Part shown: positions 27,482 to 33,028 of the stretch, piece by piece
Layout: every line of letters starts with the position of its first letter
Position numbering within the stretch: position 1 is the stretch's first letter
From: Chloroflexota bacterium
GTDB lineage: Bacteria > Chloroflexota > Anaerolineae > Aggregatilineales > Phototrophicaceae
Reading direction: 5' to 3'
DNA: 33,028 bases
Assembly: GCA_003695675.1 (NCBI GenBank)
Contig: RFIA01000055.1
Location: 1-33,028, forward strand
The notes under the pieces: model-generated
Told to the model about the DNA's origin: nothing
Database searches by the model: none
What the model saw: the letters and a program-made list of their open reading frames with translations, nothing else
Position numbers and translations under genes: made by a program

Positions 27482-27913
27482 ATGGAACAACGACGACTAA
27501 AGCGTAAAACAACCGGGCAACTTTCGGGGATGCAAGTGATGTTCGCGGCGGTACTCGCCATCGGCCTGATTCTTGCGATCAGTTTCAGCAGTCGCATCAC
27601 CGAAAATCAGCCCCTGCAAGAAACCCGCAACGATGTTCAACGCCAAATTGAGGAATTGCGCGAGATACAAGCGACGCTCGTCGCCGAGCGCGATTTTGTC
27701 GCCAGCGATGCGTATGTCGAGCAATGGGCGCGTGACGAAGGTAAAATGGTGCGGCCCGGCGAACATCTCGTGATTCCTGTGCCGTCCGGCATCAACATTG
27801 AGGCAACACCCGTGCCAGAAATCAACGTCCCGATTCAAACCGCCCCGCCCGAAAAGAAACCGTGGGAATTGTGGTGGCTGCTGTTCTTCGACAGCGACCC
27901 GCCTCAATTTTGA
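27482..27913 (+). CDS. DivIC/FtsL/FtsB-like septum formation initiator
   Basis: 143 residues. The layout is that of the septum-formation-initiator family: a short basic cytoplasmic tail, one membrane helix (about 17-36), a coiled coil (about 44-72) and the conserved YVEQWARDEGKMVRPGEHLV block (79-98), close to the DivIC/FtsB pattern. These proteins form the small membrane complex that activates cell-wall synthesis at the division site. The Pro-rich C-terminus (about 105-143) is extra. It ends with WELWWLLFF, a hydrophobic stretch that could touch the membrane. The start is ATG 27482; only a poor ribosome site is visible. The last 10 bp overlap the convergent membrane-protein gene. Confidence 0.82.
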   Translation: MEQRRLKRKTTGQLSGMQVMFAAVLAIGLILAISFSSRITENQPLQETRNDVQRQIEELREIQATLVAERDFVASDAYVEQWARDEGKMVRPGEHLVIPVPSGINIEATPVPEINVPIQTAPPEKKPWELWWLLFFDSDPPQF

Positions 27914-29193
27914 GTTATCGTCGGCGCGTCATCGGGGGGCGGCTGCTCTTCTTGTGCGGCGCTTTTAGCGACATAAGTTTGCTTGCCGACCGCTGTGCTT
28001 TTACTCTTGAGAGCGCCTAACTTCAATGGAAATTTCCGGCGTCGTTTGCTCGCAGTGTCGTCGATGACCGTCTTTTCATCCGGCGGTGTGACATTCATGC
28101 CCGTCGGTGTTTGCGGCGCGGCAATAGACTCATACTGCGGCATATTCGGTGCGAAAGCCGCAATCGCCAGCAAGATAAGCCCCAACACGACGAGAATAAA
28201 GGCTTGTGCCAAAACCGGTTCACTGAATGCGGTGAACATTGATGTCAACAGCCCAGTCGTCAGCCGCACGAGAAATAATTGCGTTTCAGCATCAAGTTTG
28301 CCACCATTGACGACGGAATCGCCCTCGAAACTTCCGATAATCGCGAGCGGCAATATCGCCAGAGGAATGAGCGCGATTAATCCACTTGCGATGCTAATCC
28401 AACCTGTCCAACGTCCGAAGCTCTTCAATGAGCGGACAACGAGCACAACAACAAGCGTCGTCAAAGCCAAGGGAACGAGATAAAACAATGCGATGAAATC
28501 GGGCATTGATTGAAAGGTTAGGCGCTGCGCAAGCATCGTATCGCGTGCCTCGCGCCCGCCAAACAACCCGACCAGCGAAACATCTTGTGTCTCGATCACA
28601 TCAGCGATGTGGTGCAGTTGGTCGAGGAGCAACTGCCGTTCGAGCATCGTAAGATCAGAGTCGTTCGGCGGGTGGCAAACCGGAATGGCATCGGACGCAC
28701 CTGCGCCGCGAGCAATCCGTCGCAACCGAGCAATCTCTTCAACGCTGCATGGCTTCGCGGACACCATGATTAAATCGACAGCGCGTTCGGCCTGAACACC
28801 ACGCAAACGCTGACGAACGATTTGTGTATCGAGCATCTTATCAATCGCGGTCGAGTCGCCATCCAGCCATGCAAAATAATTATCGATTCCGGTTTCGACC
28901 TGTGCTTGTACCCACTCCGGCGGAACGAGTTCGGCCGCAATGGCACGCCATTGTTCGTCGCCCACGCTGTCGCGAATGCGTGTCACAATATTATCGGGGT
29001 TGTTATTAGCCGCGAGAATCGCAGGCAAAACCACCGGGACAATATCCGGATAGATATTTTGATCGTCTAAGCCGTCCTTGAATGTGCCCGGCTTGAGCAA
29101 ATCAAAACTGCTGCTAATCCAAACGGCAACAGGAAATAAAAAAACGATAATCGCCGCCAGCAAAAGCGCCAGCATTTTCCTTGTTAGAGACAC
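27904..29193 (-). CDS. Multi-pass membrane protein of unknown function
   Basis: 429 residues. There are membrane helices at about 8-28, 233-253, 262-285 and 327-348. Between the first and second lies a roughly 200-residue, mostly helical, probably extracellular domain with two cysteines (149 and 173). The C-terminal 80 residues are charged, with the basic run KRRRKFPLK, and should lie in the cytoplasm. I recognise no family. The start is GTG 29193, with GAGGGG about 5 nt upstream. ATG 29175 with AAGGA is a reasonable alternative. It follows the YgfZ-like gene by 22 bp and is probably in its operon. It overlaps the DivIC-like gene by 10 bp on the opposite strand. Confidence 0.75.
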   Translation of the reverse strand: MSLTRKMLALLLAAIIVFLFPVAVWISSSFDLLKPGTFKDGLDDQNIYPDIVPVVLPAILAANNNPDNIVTRIRDSVGDEQWRAIAAELVPPEWVQAQVETGIDNYFAWLDGDSTAIDKMLDTQIVRQRLRGVQAERAVDLIMVSAKPCSVEEIARLRRIARGAGASDAIPVCHPPNDSDLTMLERQLLLDQLHHIADVIETQDVSLVGLFGGREARDTMLAQRLTFQSMPDFIALFYLVPLALTTLVVVLVVRSLKSFGRWTGWISIASGLIALIPLAILPLAIIGSFEGDSVVNGGKLDAETQLFLVRLTTGLLTSMFTAFSEPVLAQAFILVVLGLILLAIAAFAPNMPQYESIAAPQTPTGMNVTPPDEKTVIDDTASKRRRKFPLKLGALKSKSTAVGKQTYVAKSAAQEEQPPPDDAPTITQN

Positions 29194-29215
29194 ACGCCCC
29201 CCTCAACTCGTACTA

Positions 29216-30289
29216 CTAATGCGTTTCTTCGCCGACAAGTTGTGGTGGTAACGTCCCGGCCCGTGCGACAATCTCGGCTTCGACGCCACCCTCGCCAGCG
29301 CTCAGTATGACGCCCACATCTGCCACATCAAACTTGACGACGCCAAGCCCAAGATGTTCATCATCCGGCGTGATGACACTGCTCGTCAATGTACCCACTA
29401 CGCGTCCTTCATGAAATAAAGTGGTTGGGGCATCAAGCGGCGCACGCAATATAAGCCGCACCATCGCTTTGGCCAGACGATTGCGGCTGTCCATGCGAGC
29501 AATGATCTCTTGACCGGTGTAACATCCTTTAGTGAAGCTGATTTCGTCCCACAACCCAACCTCAAGCGGAATGTATTCAGTGCTCAACTCACGACCCGCC
29601 GGTCGCCCGGCGCGAATCCGCAAGGTGTTATAAATCAACGAACCGGCAGGTACGAGACCGTGCGGCTCACCCTCTTCAAGCAGCGTCGTCCATACAGCAG
29701 CTGCGTGCTCAAACGGCACGACGACCACCCAATGCGATTCGCTAATCGGTTTGCGCCGAGCGACGAATACCGGCACATCGGCAATTGTCGTCGCTACACC
29801 ACACAATGGCGGCACATCCGTCGCATTGGGGATGAGCGCGGCCATAACCGCATCTGCTTGCGGGCCGTGCAGCGCAAACTGTCGCGTTGACTCGGTCACA
29901 TCATGCAAGCGCACCTTGTCATTGAAAAAGATTTGCCGTTGTAAGTAATCGAGCAAAGCTTGCGCGCGTCCCGGTTCGGTGAGCAGCAACAAGCGACCTT
30001 CTCGATTATAAACTATCGCCCGGTCAAGGATGCGGGCGTTAGGATTCGTAAAAATTGTCGGACGACCTTCATCAACCGCCATATTCAACAAATCGTTGGT
30101 GGACATTCTGTGGAGGAAAGCAGCGCGGTCATCGCCGACAAGTTCGATGCGGCCTTCATGCGAACGATTCATCAGCACGGCTGTTTCGAGCGCGGCATGA
30201 TACTCACGACGCGTGTCACCAAAATGCAACGGAATATTATCGGGCGCGAGTGTTGCACCGTGCGCAATTTGTACAGTTTCGAGAGTCAT
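29216..30289 (-). CDS. ygfZ: YgfZ/GcvT-family folate-binding protein
   Basis: 357 residues, slightly longer than E. coli YgfZ. The defining motif K-G-C-Y-T-G-Q-E is at 254-261, with the conserved Cys256. The rest follows the GcvT fold, with a glycine-cleavage-like N-terminal part (ELVGDDRAAFLHRMSTNDL) and a C-terminal barrel (RVVGTLTSSVITPDDEHLGLG). YgfZ proteins bind tetrahydrofolate and help assemble or repair certain iron-sulphur enzymes. The precise target here is unknown. An aminomethyltransferase is less likely because this motif is YgfZ-specific. ATG 30289 has AGGGA 9 nt before it. Confidence 0.88.
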   Translation of the reverse strand: MTLETVQIAHGATLAPDNIPLHFGDTRREYHAALETAVLMNRSHEGRIELVGDDRAAFLHRMSTNDLLNMAVDEGRPTIFTNPNARILDRAIVYNREGRLLLLTEPGRAQALLDYLQRQIFFNDKVRLHDVTESTRQFALHGPQADAVMAALIPNATDVPPLCGVATTIADVPVFVARRKPISESHWVVVVPFEHAAAVWTTLLEEGEPHGLVPAGSLIYNTLRIRAGRPAGRELSTEYIPLEVGLWDEISFTKGCYTGQEIIARMDSRNRLAKAMVRLILRAPLDAPTTLFHEGRVVGTLTSSVITPDDEHLGLGVVKFDVADVGVILSAGEGGVEAEIVARAGTLPPQLVGEETH

Positions 30290-30381
30290 ACGATTGTTTC
30301 CCTATAACACAGCATATTCAGCGCTTTGCTGGCTAACACTAACCGGCATGGTAACGCTCCTAAAAATTCGCATTCAACAAA

Positions 30382-31425
30382 TCACGACTCCGAGACAGAA
30401 ACAACAAAAGACTGTCGAATCGCATCGGGGAAATTAATCTCTTCATGGGCAAACCAACGCCAATTTTCGGGCGACGGGATGCGGTCTGTGAGATGATAAA
30501 GATAAATAAAATTGACCGGCACAACCGTCTCGTCATCTGTATGCGACGAGACTAATTCGGACTCAAGCACATCGTCTGAAATGAGGATTGTGCTATGCGA
30601 CAGATTGCTGCGATTCGGCTCAAAAGCGAACTCGCGACGCAATAAACGAAGCGCACCTTCAAACGGCAGTTCGCCATCTTGCAATTCGCCGGTCAACAAT
30701 CGCGGCGGCGTTGCCGAGATCAGAACATCCCCCCCAAAAACGGGAATGACAGAAATCCGAAATGACATCTCTTCACCGAGAATACCGCGTTCAGCACGCA
30801 GCGCAATCACATCGCGGCGACTGCGTTCTGCTATAATGATACTACGTAATTTGCCGATGGCAGCCTCAATATTGTTCTCCTCGTTGACAATCAGGTAATC
30901 ACAAAGCGGCGCATAGGGCATTTCAAATTCGACACGCAGCAGACGCTTGTTGATTTCTTGCGGCGATTCCTCGCGTTTTTTCAAGCGGTCGCGCAAAAGA
31001 TCAATCGTCGGCGGCGCGACAAAAACGAGGATCACATTGTCCGGGTATACAGCACGCAAATGCAGCGCACCGAGCACTTCAATATCGGCAATCATATCGC
31101 GGCCCGCGGCAACCGCCGTGTCCACCACAGTACGAGGCACGCCATATAATTGATCGTGAACCACTTGCCATTCGATCAAATCGCCATCATGGATCATTTC
31201 GGTGAAGCGCTCTCGGCTGACGAATAGATGCTCGCGTCCTTCCTGCTCATCATCGCGGATACCGCGTGTGGTCGCTGTTGGCAATTGTGTGAGATCGTCT
31301 GTACGAGCAAGCACGGCATTCATGATTGTATTCTTGCCCACGCCAGAAGGCCCGACAAGAATAAACAACAAGCCTCTATTTTTGGATGCGGTCGTCACGT
31401 TATTTGAAACCTCGATTGTGTTCAT
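30382..31425 (-). CDS. gmk: Guanylate kinase with extra C-terminal Nudix-like domain
   Basis: 347 residues, against about 200 for ordinary guanylate kinase. Residues 18-205 are a full GMP kinase (GMP + ATP to GDP + ADP): P-loop GPSGVGKNT, TATTRGIRDDEQEGREHLFV for GMP binding, YGVPRTVV, and the lid with RLKKREE. The remaining roughly 135 residues are not kinase. They begin with a strand-rich segment (SFRISVIPVFGGDVLISA) and contain E-GALRLLR-REF, which matches the Ex7RE core of the Nudix box. The leading Gly spacing and the following acidic residues are off, so it looks like a degenerate Nudix fold. No frameshift is seen. The weak ribosome site leaves the start slightly uncertain. Confidence 0.9.
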   Translation of the reverse strand: MNTIEVSNNVTTASKNRGLLFILVGPSGVGKNTIMNAVLARTDDLTQLPTATTRGIRDDEQEGREHLFVSRERFTEMIHDGDLIEWQVVHDQLYGVPRTVVDTAVAAGRDMIADIEVLGALHLRAVYPDNVILVFVAPPTIDLLRDRLKKREESPQEINKRLLRVEFEMPYAPLCDYLIVNEENNIEAAIGKLRSIIIAERSRRDVIALRAERGILGEEMSFRISVIPVFGGDVLISATPPRLLTGELQDGELPFEGALRLLRREFAFEPNRSNLSHSTILISDDVLESELVSSHTDDETVVPVNFIYLYHLTDRIPSPENWRWFAHEEINFPDAIRQSFVVSVSES

Positions 31426-31456
31426 GCAGCAGGAATTGAATACGTTCGGTAAAACC

Positions 31457-31465
31457 AGTGTAACA
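31457..31465 (-). promoter_or_regulatory. Candidate extended -10 promoter of gmk
   Basis: The minus strand reads TGT-TACACT, placing the start about 25 nt before ATG 31425. The -35 is weak (TAGTGA). Confidence 0.4.
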
Positions 31466-31623
31466 GCTTTTATGATCGGTCACTATTGTATTTTGTGCCC
31501 GAATCGAGGTAACTATTCACCGATCCGTAAGATTTTGCAGTGGTCAGTCTGTAGGGGTGACGTATGCGTCTTGCGCATCAAGATAAGCCTTAATTATTTT
31601 GAGACACTCGCTTTTGCACCCAA

Positions 31624-31782
31624 CCCCTCCCCGTAAACGGAGAGGGGACTTGCACAGCGACCATCGCGCCTTTTTCTCCCCCTCTCCGCAGGCGGAGAGG
31701 GGGCCGGGGGGTGAGGTTTGCAAGCATTGATGATAACGAGGGCATAGCAAGCTATGCCCCAACGAGTCGCCTTTCGTTGGGG
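31624..31782. repeat. Cluster of four palindromes, REP/MITE-like
   Basis: In the 463-bp gene-free gap 31426-31888 there are four hairpins in a row. (1) 31624-31633 with 31638-31647: 10 bp, one mismatch, TAAA loop. (2) 31678-31689 with 31692-31703: perfect 12 bp, 2-nt loop, arm CCCCCTCTCCGC. (3) 31740-31747 with 31752-31759: perfect 8 bp, arm GGGCATAG. (4) 31757-31765 with 31774-31782: perfect 9 bp, arm CCCCAACGA. The third and fourth share CCC, so they exclude each other. The first two carry related arms in an overall ACCCAACCCCTCC ... GGGGGGTGAGG frame. No protein gene is present. Confidence 0.8.
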
Positions 31783-31836
31783 TTTCGCGTGCTAAACCCG
31801 ATCATGGATAGGTGAATAAATACGATGATCTTTAGC

Positions 31837-31866
31837 AAAAAAAGAGCAGGCGCTCGGCCTGCCCTT
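31837..31866 (-). terminator. Intrinsic terminator of the PA14-domain gene
   Basis: GCAGGC (31846-31851) pairs with GCCTGC (31857-31862) across a 5-nt loop. On the minus strand seven T follow (A-run 31837-31843). It lies just after the stop at 31889. Confidence 0.85.
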
Positions 31867-31888
31867 TTCAATCTTGATGTATTGCTGA

Positions 31889-33028
31889 TTATTGTGTCAC
31901 GAGAATATCCGTCACCCACCAACCATCATCGACATCGCTTGCCGGTTCACCAACGGCATCTTGCCGGAAGCGGATGACAAGGAACGTCCCCACATAATCA
32001 CGGAAAGTGTGTACCTGTTCCAACCACGGCCCGTTTGAAGGCAACCATTGACCAGAGCCTGCATTGGGGCTATCCGTGGTGCTATCAGGATCAAGCCCGG
32101 ACTGTGTCCAAGAGAAACCGCCGTTGGCTGAAACTTCAAAGCGCCCGTCTTCGTCATCGTGGTCACGATACTCATAGTAAACGATGCGTGGGTCAACCAA
32201 ACCGGCCACCGTCAAGTCAAGCACGCCGTCTAGGATCATCGAAGAATTGCTATACGGCACGACCGGCACATCAGCGCCCGGTGCAAGCACCACCTTGGGC
32301 GAGTCGCTAAACGAGAAATTGTTCTTGCCAACCGACATGATGATCGTCGCACCGCCAGAATTCTCAAACCATTCGACCACCAACTGCCAATTGCCTGCCG
32401 GTAAATGAACGGTCGCTTCGGCGGTCGTCGGCGCATGATTCGTCCAATCCTCATAGATATTCCACTCGCCGGGCAAGGCGCCATCAGCCGGGCCTATCGG
32501 CGCATCGATCTTGACACGAACGCCATCGTCGGAACGTGTGATGAATGTGAAATCACCCTCTTGTATGGTGATGTCGCGCAACCAACGACCGACATAAGAA
32601 TCGCGCATCCGTGTTGTACTGCCAGCCGGGCGTCGGCTAGACCCAAAATTGTGATTGATGTCGAGCACCACTTCGGTCACCATCTCCGTAGCGTTATACG
32701 ATGGCTCTGTGCCATCGGGGATGCCGTCAAGCAAGTTTCCGGCTTCGGTCGGCCCACAACTCGACGGACAGTCAATGAAGTACCCGAAGTATGGGTTGAA
32801 GCCCAATGAGGCCGGGCCACCCCCTGAACCGCGGAATTTCTCGACATCAAGCCCCCACAACCCTTCGGTCACCCAATTATCGGTATTAGAAGCCGGGTCG
32901 GAGAATGGCAGAGCGAAGATGCGTGGATTATGGAATGTGAAGCGTATATCATCGATGAACCAACCATCGCCCGGATTTGCAGTACGATTGCGTGTAGAAC
33001 CGTTCAAAGTATTGACGACGAAGCGCAC
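31889..33028 (-). CDS. Secreted PA14/jelly-roll protein, C-terminal part (runs off window)
   Basis: 379 residues seen; the frame is open to the last base, so the GTG at 33028 is not a real start. The visible part begins at the end of one beta-sandwich (DGWFIDDIRFTF). A PA14-like domain follows at about 120-240, with FTFITRSDDGVRVKID, a Trp-rich loop and HLPAGNWQLVVEWFENSGGA. A second, C-terminal beta-sandwich ends in VDDGWWVTDILV. The paired DGW[FW][IV]xDI motifs indicate two related MAM or immune-inhibitor-A-like jelly rolls flanking PA14. Such domains bind carbohydrate outside the cell. A CPSSC pair (about 88-92) may form a disulfide. Any signal peptide or catalytic domain lies beyond the edge. 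Confidence 0.8.
   Translation of the reverse strand: MRFVVNTLNGSTRNRTANPGDGWFIDDIRFTFHNPRIFALPFSDPASNTDNWVTEGLWGLDVEKFRGSGGGPASLGFNPYFGYFIDCPSSCGPTEAGNLLDGIPDGTEPSYNATEMVTEVVLDINHNFGSSRRPAGSTTRMRDSYVGRWLRDITIQEGDFTFITRSDDGVRVKIDAPIGPADGALPGEWNIYEDWTNHAPTTAEATVHLPAGNWQLVVEWFENSGGATIIMSVGKNNFSFSDSPKVVLAPGADVPVVPYSNSSMILDGVLDLTVAGLVDPRIVYYEYRDHDDEDGRFEVSANGGFSWTQSGLDPDSTTDSPNAGSGQWLPSNGPWLEQVHTFRDYVGTFLVIRFRQDAVGEPASDVDDGWWVTDILVTQ

Noticed and set aside
31380-31400. Apparent odd Walker A (GKNT) in guanylate kinase
   Set aside because: Guanylate kinases commonly read GKGT or GKSS here. The Thr needed after the variable residue is present, so the site should work.
1-33028. CRISPR array, prophage, insertion sequence or toxin-antitoxin pair
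   Set aside because: No regular repeat-spacer pattern, transposase, integrase or phage structural motif was seen on either strand.

Overview
The window looks like a piece of a Chloroflexota chromosome, probably Anaerolineae-related. This is inferred from gene style, not from a search. The signs are lipoproteins with Thr/Pro-rich linkers, secreted PPC-repeat and PA14/jelly-roll proteins, a BTAD regulator, a MoaD-MoaE fusion, an enlarged RpoC and moderate GC. Almost all of it is core chromosome. I see no phage, transposase, CRISPR array or antibiotic-resistance cassette.

Layout. 1-663: the 3' part of an M23 peptidase gene, preceded by a 99-bp near-perfect inverted copy of itself that cuts the reading frame (probable end-of-contig fold-back). 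754-4443 (+): a secreted PPC-repeat protein, a small lipoprotein and a double-S1 RNA-binding protein, closed by a terminator. 4521-5783 (-): moeA. 5962-10673 (+): a RelA/SpoT-type (p)ppGpp enzyme, a BTAD-type regulator and a DUF3524/QTMAN-like glycosyltransferase. The last converges on gyrA (10657-13107, -). 13308-14774 (+): a lipoprotein glycoside hydrolase, apparently leaderless. 14864-19462 (-): rpoC, with its own promoter, a long leader and no rpoB next to it. 19946-21967 (-): ftsY-prfB. 22171-25437 (+): moaC, moaD-moaE fusion, fabF, rnc. 25438-27153 (-): a secreted SH3/beta-lactamase-like serine hydrolase. 27303-27387 (+): tRNA-Leu(CAG). 27482-27913 (+): a DivIC/FtsL-like septum protein. 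27904-31425 (-): guanylate kinase with an extra C-terminal Nudix-like domain, a YgfZ-like protein and a multi-pass membrane protein. 31426-31888: a palindrome-rich intergenic region. 31889-33028 (-): the C-terminal part of a secreted PA14/jelly-roll protein that runs off the window.

How the genes fit together. moeA, moaC and moaDE are three molybdenum-cofactor steps on two loci. rpoC, gyrA, prfB, ftsY, rnc, fabF, relA/spoT, gmk and tRNA-Leu are housekeeping genes spread singly or in pairs rather than in the classical operons. The recurring promoter form is an extended -10 (TGn followed by a TATAAT-like hexamer).

I do not see a clear new multi-gene system. The best leads are the gmk fusion, the helical insertion in RpoC together with the detached, long-leader rpoC transcript, the intergenic palindrome cluster, the MoaD-MoaE fusion and the inverted repeat at the left edge.
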